Assembly: GCF_013167215.1 (NCBI RefSeq)
Contig: NZ_JABJWY010000037.1
Coordinates: forward strand, 198,050-262,049
Source: Sphingobacterium prati
GTDB taxonomy: Bacteria; Bacteroidota; Bacteroidia; Sphingobacteriales; Sphingobacteriaceae
Length of the DNA stretch: 64,000 nt
Reading direction: 5' to 3'
Position 1 is the first letter of the stretch. Every line of letters starts with the position of its first letter. Shown piece by piece: positions 7,307-16,247 of this stretch. The notes beneath the pieces were generated by a model. The model saw only the letters and a list, made by a program, of their open reading frames with translations. It had not been told where the DNA came from and ran no database searches. The position numbers and the translations under genes were made by a program.

Positions 7307-10300
7307 ATGATTAAAAATTGCTTATTGCAAATGCGCAATGGATATATTGTGCATTTTAGATTCATTATCCGGATGAAACTAGCCTTAATTATGACTACGT
7401 GTGCTGTAATCAATGTCTCAGCATCTGTATTTTCCCAACAAAAAGTTTCCCTGGATGTTCAAAAAACAAAGCTGAGCAGGGTACTTAAACTGATCGAAGA
7501 GCAAAGTGATTATTATTTTGTTTACAATTCGACCAACGAGAATTTAAATAAAGAAGTGTCAGTCAATGTTAATAATACAAAAGTATTGGACGTTCTGGCG
7601 AAGCTTTTCAATAAAAGTGGACTGGTTTATTCGGTATCCAAAGAAGGCCTTGTGGTGGTTAGCCAACAGCAACAGGTTACCATTTCGGGTATAGTAACAG
7701 ATAATAAAGGGAATCCATTAGCAGGAGCCAGTGTACGTGTTAAAGGTACCGCCGTAGGACGGGCGACCGATATCAGCGGAAGGTTTTCAATTGAAGCTTC
7801 AACCGGTAATACATTGATTGTTTCTTTTGCAGGTTATACCTCACAGGAAGTAGCTGTAACGAAGGATGGCGATATGAAAATCATTTTAGTGGAAGATAAC
7901 CGAATGTTAAATGAGGTGGTGGTCACCGCATTGGGCATGAAAAAGGAAAAACGTTCCCTTGGTTATTCCGTCACACAAATTGCTGGTGAGTCTTTGACGA
8001 CGGCACGGGAAAATAATGTGATGAACTCACTTGTCGGAAAAGTCGCAGGTTTGGATATTAGTTCGACTTCAGGTGGTGCAGGGGCAGCTTCGAATGTAAC
8101 CATACGTGGGATTTCTAGTTTAAATCAAACCAATCAACCTTTGTATGTAATCAACGGCATACCTATGGAAAGCAAGCCCGTGGGTATTGGCAATACGAAC
8201 ACCAAGGGAAACGCAGGTAGTCAGTGGGACAATGCGCCAGATTTAGGTGATGCGATCAGTAATATCAATCCGGACGATATTGAGAGTATTTCTGTCTTGA
8301 AGGGCGCAGCAGCATCAGCTTTATATGGGTCACGCGCAAAAGCAGGGGTGATTTTAATTACAACAAAATCTGGCAAGGGAAATTCAATCGATTTTAACAG
8401 CAATTTTGTCGGCGAGCAAATTATAGATAATACGAACTGGCAAACGGTGTACGGTCAAGGTTCCAATGGTGAAAAGCCAACTAATAAGGCCGGTGCCGCG
8501 CAGGTAGGTGGTTCTAGCTGGGGAGCAAGGTTGGATGGCTCACCTGTGGTACAATTTGATGGAGTAGAAAGACCGTATTCATTACAAGATGGAAATCTTA
8601 AAAGGTTTTATAGAACGGGTTCGACATGGACAAATACGCTAGCATTAAATAAATCATTTGATGGTGGATCAATTCGTCTGTCAGGAACAGATGTAAATAA
8701 TAGATCTGTTGTCCCCAATTCAGGTCTAAAGAGACAGTCATTTAATTTGGTCGGATTGTTTGAGCCACTTAGAGGCTTAACAGTTGATGCACGTTATAAT
8801 ATGATTTTAGAGCAGGTCAAGAATCGTCCAATGGTATCTGATGGCGCTGGAAATGCCAATTATAATGCTATGTTTTTACCAACAAGTATTAATATAAATG
8901 ATTTAAAACCATGGAAGGATGATCTTGGGAATGAGATACTCTATAATTCAGGAAATGTTTATGCAACTAACCCTTGGTTTGCAGCAAACGAATTTATCAA
9001 TAACACCAATCGCGATCGCTCTATTGCCTCTGTAACGGCAAAATATACCATGGACAATGGGGTGTTTTTTCAGGGACGTGCGGGACGCGATGGATATTCC
9101 GATCATTATAAGAATGTCGTTCCCTCAGGTACGGGATATTATCCAAGCGGGAAGATTGCGGAGCAAGAAACAAAATTTGCTGATGTCAATGCAGACATAT
9201 TAGTTGGTAAGTCTTTTGTATTGGGAGATTATACATTGACCCCTAATCTTGGAGCAAGTTATAGAAATACGAAAATCAAGCAGACGACCAATTTAGGTAC
9301 TGACTTCGCCATATTTGGTGTTTATAACATATTAAATGCAAAGAATAAGTCTGTTAATTACCTCGAAAGTGAATCGGAAACACAATCAACTTATGGAACA
9401 TTGGAATTTGCCTATAAGGATGTCGCTTATTTAACGGGAAGTTTACGGTCGGATTGGTTTTCTACTTTAGCGACGCCAGGGTTTGACAATAAATTAAATT
9501 CTGTTTATCCCGCTGTTTCGGGATCATTTATCTTTTCAGAGTATTTTAAGCCCACTTGGCTGAGCTATGGAAAGTTAAGGGCTGGTTTTGCACAAGTTGG
9601 ACAGGCAACGGATCCATATCAAACCTTATTAACCTATAATTTTAGAAGCGAAACATTAAATGGGCAACCACTGGGAACTATTTCAAATGACAATATTCCC
9701 AATTCTTCCCTAAAAGCTTCTACAGCTACAGAGTTAGAGATCGGAACAGAGTTGCGCCTCTTCAATGACCGGGTGAATCTAGATCTTACTTGGTATAATA
9801 AAAAGTCGAAAAACGAAATTTCCTTTATCACGACTCCTTCTTCAAGTGGCTATAACGGTGCTGTGCTAAATGCTGGTGAAATGCAAAACAAAGGTTTTGA
9901 AGCACTGATTTCAGCAACAATCTTTAAATCGGAAAACTTTAAGTGGATTTCTTCACTCAATGGCTCTTATAATGATAATAAAGTGCTCTCGTTGGCAGAG
10001 GGAATGGATGAACAGTCTGTTGCAATTTCACGCTCAGGAGTAGGTTATTTAATGAATAGGGTCGGGATGCCTGCTTTTCAAATTATGGCATTCGATTATA
10101 GATACGACGAGAATAATAATATCGTTAAGGCAGCGGATGGTTCTCCACTGCGCGGTGATTTAAAGCCCTATGGTTCGGCTATGAACAAGTGGTTTGCAGG
10201 CTGGAACAATGAATTCAATTACAAAAGATTCAATTTTTCATTTTTGATTGATGGAAAATGGGGCGGAAAGCTGTTTTCTGGTACAGATTATTATGGATAT

Positions 10301-10648
10301 ATCAATGGATTACATCAGGAAACAGTGGCTGACCGTGAAAGTTTAGGTCGAACGGCAGCAACCTATTATACCAACACTGCAAATAATGTATCGAAGATAT
10401 TTGTCAACAACGCTGATTTTGTTAAACTACGTCAAATTGTTGCGGGGTATACTTTTCCTTCCAATCTATTCCATAATAAGATTAAGGCGATAACAGTCAG
10501 TGCTGTAGCACGAAATCTTTGGATAATCATGAAGAAGACAAATAATATTGATCCTGAATCGAGCTACAACGCTACATTTCCGGGTCTTGAACTTGGAGGT
10601 GTACCCGCTGTACGTACCTATGGTGTTAATTTAAGTGTTAAATTCTAA
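7307..10648 (+). CDS. SusC/RagA-family TonB-dependent outer membrane receptor with STN domain
   Basis: A 1113-residue receptor. The signal peptide ends near SASVFSQ (about residue 44), followed by an STN domain (about 47-120), a carboxypeptidase-regulatory domain (about 127-200; ITISGIVTDNKGNPLAGASVRVKG type), a plug (about 205-330; NEVVVTALGMKKEKRSLGY, PLYVINGIPM, SISVLKGAAASALYGS) and a long TonB barrel ending YGVNLSVKF. It imports an oligomeric nutrient together with the SusD protein encoded next. The STN domain and the sigma/FecR genes immediately upstream indicate self-induction by transenvelope signalling. An internal ATG at 7373 would trim the atypical N-terminal extension and leave a normal signal peptide. 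The ligand cannot be assigned. Confidence 0.95.
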   Translation: MIKNCLLQMRNGYIVHFRFIIRMKLALIMTTCAVINVSASVFSQQKVSLDVQKTKLSRVLKLIEEQSDYYFVYNSTNENLNKEVSVNVNNTKVLDVLAKLFNKSGLVYSVSKEGLVVVSQQQQVTISGIVTDNKGNPLAGASVRVKGTAVGRATDISGRFSIEASTGNTLIVSFAGYTSQEVAVTKDGDMKIILVEDNRMLNEVVVTALGMKKEKRSLGYSVTQIAGESLTTARENNVMNSLVGKVAGLDISSTSGGAGAASNVTIRGISSLNQTNQPLYVINGIPMESKPVGIGNTNTKGNAGSQWDNAPDLGDAISNINPDDIESISVLKGAAASALYGSRAKAGVILITTKSGKGNSIDFNSNFVGEQIIDNTNWQTVYGQGSNGEKPTNKAGAAQVGGSSWGARLDGSPVVQFDGVERPYSLQDGNLKRFYRTGSTWTNTLALNKSFDGGSIRLSGTDVNNRSVVPNSGLKRQSFNLVGLFEPLRGLTVDARYNMILEQVKNRPMVSDGAGNANYNAMFLPTSININDLKPWKDDLGNEILYNSGNVYATNPWFAANEFINNTNRDRSIASVTAKYTMDNGVFFQGRAGRDGYSDHYKNVVPSGTGYYPSGKIAEQETKFADVNADILVGKSFVLGDYTLTPNLGASYRNTKIKQTTNLGTDFAIFGVYNILNAKNKSVNYLESESETQSTYGTLEFAYKDVAYLTGSLRSDWFSTLATPGFDNKLNSVYPAVSGSFIFSEYFKPTWLSYGKLRAGFAQVGQATDPYQTLLTYNFRSETLNGQPLGTISNDNIPNSSLKASTATELEIGTELRLFNDRVNLDLTWYNKKSKNEISFITTPSSSGYNGAVLNAGEMQNKGFEALISATIFKSENFKWISSLNGSYNDNKVLSLAEGMDEQSVAISRSGVGYLMNRVGMPAFQIMAFDYRYDENNNIVKAADGSPLRGDLKPYGSAMNKWFAGWNNEFNYKRFNFSFLIDGKWGGKLFSGTDYYGYINGLHQETVADRESLGRTAATYYTNTANNVSKIFVNNADFVKLRQIVAGYTFPSNLFHNKIKAITVSAVARNLWIIMKKTNNIDPESSYNATFPGLELGGVPAVRTYGVNLSVKF

Positions 10649-10661
10649 TCGCAAACCCCTC

Positions 10662-12257
10662 ATGAAAAGATATATAAAACCAACACTCGCTAGCTTAGTT
10701 ACAGCAACAGCACTTATCGTAAGCAGCTGTACAAAAGATTTTGAAAAAATAAATACAAATCCAATTGCTTATAGTAAAGACAATTGGGATCCTAATTATA
10801 CATTTAGTTCTGCTCAGTTATTTTACACAGGAAGTTTTGATTTCGCGTACGATACCTGGCGTGGAAATTTGATCTATTCAGCTACAATGATGCAGGGTTT
10901 GTCTACCGTTGTGAGTTATTGGGCGGGAGATAAATATATGCTAAACGAAAGTTATACGGCAGCTTATTGGGGTAATGGAGTAGTGGGTGCCTATATCGAG
11001 CAGGTTCGGAATATTGTCGATGTTGTCGAGTTCACAAAAGACAAACCGAAATACACAAACCTTCATCATGTTGCAAGGATCTGGAAGGCATTGATATTTG
11101 CTCGTCTGACGGATCTGTATGGTGATGTTCCCTACTCGGAAGCAGGTGTAGGTTTTTATAATAAAATCTATAAGCCAAAGTATGACAAGCAACAAGATAT
11201 CTACAACGATTTATTGAAGGAAATTGAAACCGCTACGGCAGCCCTGAAAGATGATGGTGATAAAGTGACCGGAGATATTATCTATAAAGGTGATATTGCT
11301 AAATGGCGGAAATTTGGGAATTCACTATTGCTCCGTACGGCCATGCGTTTGGTGAAAGTGGATGAACCCAAGGCTAAGGAATACGTACAAAAAGTGCTCG
11401 GGAAAACGATGTCCAGCAATACGGACAATGCCTTTATCTTGCATGATGTGTCTGGTTCCCGGGTTACCCAGAATCGGAATAGTCAAGTATTATTGGGCGA
11501 TGGCGGACAGGAAAACTATTATGTTAAATGGTCCAAAACATTTATTGATTATCTGAAATCCAATAATGACCCCAGATTGAGAAAAGTTGCTGTGACTCAG
11601 CTTTACCTGTCTGAACAAAGTAAAGACCAAAATGCCGGATTTATAACGGATCCAGCAAAACAAAAAGGTATGCCCAATGGGAAGGACTTAGGGGCTAATC
11701 CACTCTATAATATTGGTGGAGATCCGAGTTACACGACCTTTCCAGATTATTCATCTCCTAATCCAAACATGGTTAAGCGAACGGGTGCTACTTTTATATT
11801 AACCTTTGGTGAGTCAGAGCTTCTGTTAGCGGAAGCTGCGCAAAGGTGGGGAATTGGAGGTAGTGCAACTGATCATTATAACAGAGGGGTCAAAGCAAGT
11901 ATAACTTTCCTTGATCAATATGATGGCTCCTTGGCTATCAGCGAGGCCGAAGCGAACGCGTACTTAACTGCACATCCATTTAATACGACAGATGGATTGA
12001 AACAAATAAACATGCAGTATTGGGTCCATACCATTACTATGCTAGATTTTTATGAGACTTGGAGTAATTGGCGGAGAACTGGTATCCCTGCACTGATTCC
12101 TGTAAACTATCCCGGAAATGCAACATCAGGCACTATCCCACGTCGCTTCCCATATCCTGCAAATGAAGCGGCCATCAATGGAGAAAATTATAAGGTCGCT
12201 TCTTCAGCCGTACCTGGCGGCGATAACCTCGCTGGCAGGGTCTGGTGGGACAAATAA
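10662..12257 (+). CDS. SusD/RagB-family nutrient-binding outer membrane lipoprotein
   Basis: A SusD-like lipoprotein of 531 residues from the ATG at 10662, which places a lipoprotein signal (lipobox VSSC, Cys at residue 23) at the N-terminus. The frame extends 27 bases upstream into the SusC gene, but that start would spoil the signal peptide. The sequence after the Cys (TKDFEKINTNPIAYS) and the region WKALIFARLTDLYGDVPYSEA are characteristic of the SusD-like_2 branch. It forms the lid that binds the nutrient over the SusC barrel. It begins 13 bases after the SusC stop, so the two are co-transcribed. No carbohydrate-active enzyme follows, so the substrate may be a peptide or small glycan. Confidence 0.94.
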   Translation: MKRYIKPTLASLVTATALIVSSCTKDFEKINTNPIAYSKDNWDPNYTFSSAQLFYTGSFDFAYDTWRGNLIYSATMMQGLSTVVSYWAGDKYMLNESYTAAYWGNGVVGAYIEQVRNIVDVVEFTKDKPKYTNLHHVARIWKALIFARLTDLYGDVPYSEAGVGFYNKIYKPKYDKQQDIYNDLLKEIETATAALKDDGDKVTGDIIYKGDIAKWRKFGNSLLLRTAMRLVKVDEPKAKEYVQKVLGKTMSSNTDNAFILHDVSGSRVTQNRNSQVLLGDGGQENYYVKWSKTFIDYLKSNNDPRLRKVAVTQLYLSEQSKDQNAGFITDPAKQKGMPNGKDLGANPLYNIGGDPSYTTFPDYSSPNPNMVKRTGATFILTFGESELLLAEAAQRWGIGGSATDHYNRGVKASITFLDQYDGSLAISEAEANAYLTAHPFNTTDGLKQINMQYWVHTITMLDFYETWSNWRRTGIPALIPVNYPGNATSGTIPRRFPYPANEAAINGENYKVASSAVPGGDNLAGRVWWDK

Positions 12258-12274
12258 TCACAATAGTTTTTTTT

Positions 12275-12301
12275 GAGGCTGAACTTTCGTAGTTTGGCCT
12301 C
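12275..12301 (+). promoter_or_regulatory. Stem-loop after the SusD gene
   Basis: GAGGCTGAAC pairs with GTTTGGCCTC (10 pairs including G-U) around a 7-base loop, preceded by eight T residues. The T-tract is on the wrong side for a plus-strand terminator, so it may be a 3'-end protecting or processing hairpin. Confidence 0.4.
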
Positions 12302-12321
12302 TTTAAACCTCTTATCAAAAT

Positions 12322-12807
12322 ATGATGAACCTAAAAAATCAAATTTTACTAATTGCGGCCTTGCCGTGGATTGTCTTTTCCTGTAATAGCGTTGACGAAA
12401 AGCAAAAGGAAAATGAGGCTACAAAAGTCAATAAATTGACCGGAACATATAGACTTTTGGAAAGTAAGACGATCAAAGGAAAAGATACGGTGACCGCATT
12501 CACGGATACCAGTAAAACCGAAATGTTTAAGATGTTTAATGAAGATCATTTCTCGTTTTTCAATCATGATAAGGAGAAGGGGAAAGGAAAAGAACCTCAT
12601 TTTCTCGCTGGCGGAGGAACTTATTCATTTGACGGCAAAAATTATCAGGAACGGTTACAATATTGTAGCCTGCGTGACTGGGAAAGTAACAAGTTTGATT
12701 TTGAGTTAGAATTTAAAGGGGACACACTTATTCAACGGGGGGAAGAAAACCTGCCTGAACTTGGGGTAAAGCATACGATCATTGAAACCTATCTAAAAAT
12801 AAAATAA
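12322..12807 (+). CDS. Lipocalin-like small lipoprotein
   Basis: A 161-residue lipoprotein (signal peptide with lipobox VFSC, Cys at residue 21). The mature part starts LTGTYRLLESKTIKGKDT and is rich in predicted beta strands (HFSFFNHD, FLAGGGTYSFDGKNYQERL, LEFKGDTLIQRG), the pattern of lipocalin-like domains common in Bacteroidota. It lies 64 bp after the SusD gene with a stem-loop between, so it may be an accessory of that locus or independently transcribed. The precise family and ligand are not recognised. Confidence 0.7.
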   Translation: MMNLKNQILLIAALPWIVFSCNSVDEKQKENEATKVNKLTGTYRLLESKTIKGKDTVTAFTDTSKTEMFKMFNEDHFSFFNHDKEKGKGKEPHFLAGGGTYSFDGKNYQERLQYCSLRDWESNKFDFELEFKGDTLIQRGEENLPELGVKHTIIETYLKIK

Positions 12808-12862
12808 CATTATCCAATGAAGCTTTTATAAAACTTCATGAAGTATATTTTGTTAATGCAAG

Positions 12863-12892
12863 CACTCAGGGATTCCCTTGGGTGTTTTTTTT
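12863..12892 (+). terminator. Rho-independent terminator after the lipocalin-like gene
   Basis: CACTCAGGG pairs with CCTTGGGTG (nine pairs, two G-U) around a 4-base loop and is followed by a run of eight T. It closes the SusC-SusD-lipoprotein transcript. Confidence 0.85.
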
Positions 12893-13041
12893 AGCCTATA
12901 GAGCTCAAAAAACGTATTTATTGACGCCTGTAAATGGCTCTTTATTTATCTTAGAAAAAAATAAAATTAAATTGCAACATTTTCTGGTGCTGTCCGACTA
13001 TAGAATAGAAACATAGAAATTAACGGTATTAAATAGTAAAC

Positions 13042-13599
13042 GTGCAAAATCAACTTAGCGATAAAGATTTATTAGCAATGTGCCAATCCGGTAATGAATC
13101 GGGATTTGCACAGCTCTACCATCGCTATGCGAAGAAGATTTTTAATTCAATCTATCGGATTTTGTCCAATCAGGAAGAGAGCGAGGATATTTTACAAGAG
13201 ACTTTTGTGGAGTTTTTCTCAAAATCGGATAAATGGCAGGCGGTACTTAGTGTGGAGGCTTGGTTGCGACGGATGGGGGTGAATAAGGCGATATCTCTTT
13301 TGCGGAAGAATAAGCAGTATTATACACCAATTGATGATTTGGAAATCCAAGATGAGGGCGAAGACGAACTACTGGAAAAGGAATGGCGCGAATGCCAGCT
13401 GACTGATTTGGAATCTGTAATTGATCAGTTGACTGGGATCCCTAAGATGGTCATCAATCTTTATCTTTTTGAAGATATGAGCCATGATGAAGTGGCTGAA
13501 TCTTTGGGAATGACAGCAGTGGCGGTACGGAGTCAATACCACCGTGCCAAAAAGAAAATTTACGAACAATTGAAGGAGAGGTATAATTATGCGGGATAA
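13042..13599 (+). CDS. RNA polymerase sigma-70 family (ECF) factor
   Basis: A 185-residue ECF sigma factor starting at a GTG codon; no ATG lies in frame close enough to preserve region 2 except Met13. Region 2 (FAQLYHRYAKKIFNSIYRIL, SEDILQETFVEFFSKS) and region 4 (GIPKMVINLYLFEDMSHDEVAESLGMTAVAVRSQYHRAKKK) are clear. It overlaps the next gene by 11 bases, so translation is coupled to a membrane protein that probably restrains it. It belongs to a different branch from the FecI-like factors in this window, and no receptor gene is attached. Confidence 0.92.
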   Translation: MQNQLSDKDLLAMCQSGNESGFAQLYHRYAKKIFNSIYRILSNQEESEDILQETFVEFFSKSDKWQAVLSVEAWLRRMGVNKAISLLRKNKQYYTPIDDLEIQDEGEDELLEKEWRECQLTDLESVIDQLTGIPKMVINLYLFEDMSHDEVAESLGMTAVAVRSQYHRAKKKIYEQLKERYNYAG

Positions 13600-14413
13600 T
13601 TTGAAGGATTTTGTTAATGCGAACCGGGATGCATTTGACCAAAAAGAGCCATCCGCGGATTTATGGAATAAAATCAAACCACAGGTGGTTCCTCAGGTAC
13701 AGGAAAAGAAAATCATACCCTTATGGCGGTGGGCGAGCATTGCGGCAGCGATATTATTGATGGGTACTGCTACATTGTTAGTTTTTAATCAGAACGGTGG
13801 ATCTGACCATACTGCTAAAGTAGCGAATATCAAACCAGTTACTGTTCAAAAAGAAACGGAAGTAATGGAAAAATCTACTCAGCGGGAAGCTTCTGTAAAA
13901 GTTGAAAAGGAGAAACCTATTCGAACAATACAGACAATGATAGCTAATCAAGAAATAAATCGTGTAGCGAAGACGGAGGTACCAAAAGCAGTTAAGGACA
14001 AGAATCTGAAAGAGAAAAAACAGGATTATATTGAAATGCTTCAGGACTCCATCAGGGCTAGTACACGCCTAGCGGCTGTACTTGGTCTTCAAAAACAGGG
14101 TAGTCTGAACGAAGATGCAACACTGGCGTTGGAGAAAACAGCAGTTTCAGATGAAAGTAGCAATGTGCGCATGGCAGCGATTGAAACCTTATTGGATGGT
14201 ATGACGCCGGAAGCTAGACAACAAAAAGTTCAGGACTTTTTTGTCGCACAAAATGATCCGACATTGCAGGTTGAACTGATGCAAATGATTGAGCAGAGAG
14301 ATGAATTGGAAATGAAAAATAGCACAAAGGATAAGCTGAATGCTATTGTAGAGGATCCCTTTACCATGAAGTTTGTTAAGGAGCAAGCTTATGCGGTACT
14401 GTTGCACCAATAG
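13589..14413 (+). CDS. Putative anti-sigma factor with HEAT-like periplasmic domain
   Basis: A 274-residue single-pass membrane protein. A short cytoplasmic N-terminus (MRDNLKDFVNANRDAFD, Trp29) precedes one membrane segment at about 44-66 (WRWASIAAAILLMGTATLLV), a charged linker rich in Lys, Glu and Thr at about 75-145, and an all-helical C-terminus at about 150-270 that reads like HEAT repeats (DESSNVRMAAIETLLDGM; NDPTLQVELMQMIEQRDELEM). The overlap with the sigma gene and the topology argue for an anti-sigma role. No zinc-binding HxxxCxxC motif is present. The function is inferred from topology and neighbourhood. Confidence 0.72.
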   Translation: MRDNLKDFVNANRDAFDQKEPSADLWNKIKPQVVPQVQEKKIIPLWRWASIAAAILLMGTATLLVFNQNGGSDHTAKVANIKPVTVQKETEVMEKSTQREASVKVEKEKPIRTIQTMIANQEINRVAKTEVPKAVKDKNLKEKKQDYIEMLQDSIRASTRLAAVLGLQKQGSLNEDATLALEKTAVSDESSNVRMAAIETLLDGMTPEARQQKVQDFFVAQNDPTLQVELMQMIEQRDELEMKNSTKDKLNAIVEDPFTMKFVKEQAYAVLLHQ

Positions 14414-14532
14414 AACTAATATAATTGTGAGCAGACTATAGCGATCTTTGCGGTAAATTGGAAAAAATGGCGCTTAAGCGCCCAGGAATAGTTAGAAAAA
14501 AACAATAGATAAAGGATTAAATAATTAGAGCG

Positions 14533-15414
14533 ATGAAAAGGATAAGAATAATGATTATGGGAATGGTCTTGCTTTTTGCAAATGCGTTGCAAGCCCAAAT
14601 AAGGGAGAATGCTGAAGGTGCTATTCCACCAAAAGCACCCAAACCTCCTAGGGTAGTGCGAGGATCAGTTGGAGATAGTGGAAAGAAAGTTTGGAAAGAA
14701 TTTAAAGTACCTGCTTTAGGAGAGAAGCTGTTGTTAAAATTTGATAATGTGTCTATCGAAGGCTATAATGGCAAAGAAGTTTTAATTACAGCGAATGTAG
14801 AAGAACAGGAAGAAAACGATCGTGCTAAAGGTTTACGCGTAGTCAACGGTTCGGGTTTGTCCGATAATTCGGGAATGGGGATGAATATCCAGAATAATGC
14901 CGGCGTGACCGAAATTAGTTTGGTGGGCATGCCAATGGAGGATTCGGTACATGTGCGGGTTCCTTTTAATCTTCCTATTAGCGTAAAAGGTCGCGGCGGT
15001 TTTTTTAATGGCGGTGGTATCGAGATAAAGGATGTTAAAGCTGAGGTGGAGATTTCCAGCACGATGAGCGATGTCAAAGTGATCAATGTAACAGGGCCGA
15101 TTAATGTAAAGGTCGCTCAAGGAGATGTGGTCGCAAAATTTGTACAACCGGTTAAAGGACCGATCTCCCTTATCGCCGCAATGGGGGCTGTGGATGTCGC
15201 TTTTCCAGCAAAATTTGGCGCCAACGTAGATATGAAGACCTCAATGGGCAATATCTATGCCGCGGATGAATTTCAGTTTGAAAAACCTGTGGAGGAACCT
15301 AAAAGTAATCCTTACAACATGTCAAATACTGTTAAAGGGAAAATGAATGGTGGCGGACAGGATGTGATCCTGAAGACTTCGATGGGTGATATCTATATTA
15401 GATCCCAAAAGTAG
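14533..15414 (+). CDS. DUF4097-type exported beta-strand repeat protein
   Basis: A 293-residue protein with a signal peptide (MRIRI-like n-region, ending NALQAQ) and a mature part made of short beta-strand repeats typical of the DUF4097/putative adhesin family: DVKAEVEISSTMSDVKVINVTGPINVKV, then twice SMG[ND]IY. It would form a beta-helix or beta-solenoid in the periplasm or at the cell surface. It follows the sigma/anti-sigma pair by 119 bp and the combination recurs in Bacteroidota, so it is a plausible target of that sigma factor. The biochemical role is unknown. Confidence 0.78.
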   Translation: MKRIRIMIMGMVLLFANALQAQIRENAEGAIPPKAPKPPRVVRGSVGDSGKKVWKEFKVPALGEKLLLKFDNVSIEGYNGKEVLITANVEEQEENDRAKGLRVVNGSGLSDNSGMGMNIQNNAGVTEISLVGMPMEDSVHVRVPFNLPISVKGRGGFFNGGGIEIKDVKAEVEISSTMSDVKVINVTGPINVKVAQGDVVAKFVQPVKGPISLIAAMGAVDVAFPAKFGANVDMKTSMGNIYAADEFQFEKPVEEPKSNPYNMSNTVKGKMNGGGQDVILKTSMGDIYIRSQK

Positions 15415-15460
15415 TAGTTGAAACCCTGAAACAGGCTGACCATGTTTAGCATACGAAAGC

Positions 15461-15498
15461 AAAAAACCTTAACTACCGAACAGGTATTTAAGGTTTTT
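15461..15498. terminator. Bidirectional terminator between convergent genes
   Basis: AAAAAACCTTAA / TTAAGGTTTTT arms, with an inner TACC/GGTA extension, between the DUF4097 gene and the minus-strand methyltransferase. A and T runs on both sides let it act in either direction. Confidence 0.85.
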
Positions 15499-15539
15499 GA
15501 TGCTTTTGCAGTTGTGCCTAAAGTTCTGAAATAGGTCTG

Positions 15540-16247
15540 TTATTTTTTTGGTTCCATACGAACCAAATACTGATCATTTTCATCTTCATATAGAATCTGG
15601 ACTACCCAGCCCAGTTCGTGGGATATTTTGATGAGTTTGTCCTGATCTAGATACAGCCATTTGAAGGGAGTGCCCCTTTGTCCTTTGTATTCGTATTGAT
15701 ATTGAATCTCTCCAAAATAGTAGGTAGGCTTTTTGATATTATAATCTTTATAGAGATAAGTGATATCTGAGGAATCAAAAATAAGCTGTCCTTTTTCAGT
15801 TAGGAGCTCTTTACTATGCTGCAATAGCTTTTTAAAACCAGCAATGTCACCAGCAATGCCTATACCATTCATAAGAAACAGAAGAGTATCATACTTTTGT
15901 CCGTTAAATTGATAAAAATTTTGACAGATGATATTTTGCACGCCGCGTTGTTGCATAATATGGCAGGCCGTTTGTGATATTTCCAATGCATTGACCTCAA
16001 ATCCCTTATCCTGTAAATATAAGCTATGACTGCCTACTCCTGCACCTACATCCAATACCCGTCCGTCACAGAGAGATAATCCGATAAACTCCAGTTCTGG
16101 AAAATCATCTGCATCCCTAAAAAAAACTTCTACGGGCATTTCGTCTTGGTCCCCATAACTCGTATGGAGCATTAATGGGAATTTTTCTTCCTGATGGATA
16201 AAGTAATCATCCAATGCTTCACCATATACGTCTCTATACATTGTCAT
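15540..16247 (-). CDS. Class I SAM-dependent methyltransferase
   Basis: A 235-residue protein with the SAM-binding motif I (GRVLDVGAGVGSHSLYL, about residues 88-104), an acidic residue ending strand 2 (FEVNALEIS) and motif IV-like sequence (YDTLLFLMNGIGIAG), a small-molecule Methyltransf_25-like core. It overlaps the 3' end of pncB by 14 bases and is transcribed after it, which hints at a role near NAD metabolism, but the substrate is unknown. Confidence 0.85.
   Translation of the reverse strand: MTMYRDVYGEALDDYFIHQEEKFPLMLHTSYGDQDEMPVEVFFRDADDFPELEFIGLSLCDGRVLDVGAGVGSHSLYLQDKGFEVNALEISQTACHIMQQRGVQNIICQNFYQFNGQKYDTLLFLMNGIGIAGDIAGFKKLLQHSKELLTEKGQLIFDSSDITYLYKDYNIKKPTYYFGEIQYQYEYKGQRGTPFKWLYLDQDKLIKISHELGWVVQILYEDENDQYLVRMEPKK

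Noticed and set aside
12818..12840. ATGAAG...CTTCAT palindrome as a terminator
   Set aside because: AT-rich and without a U-tract; the stem at 12863-12892 is a far better terminator.
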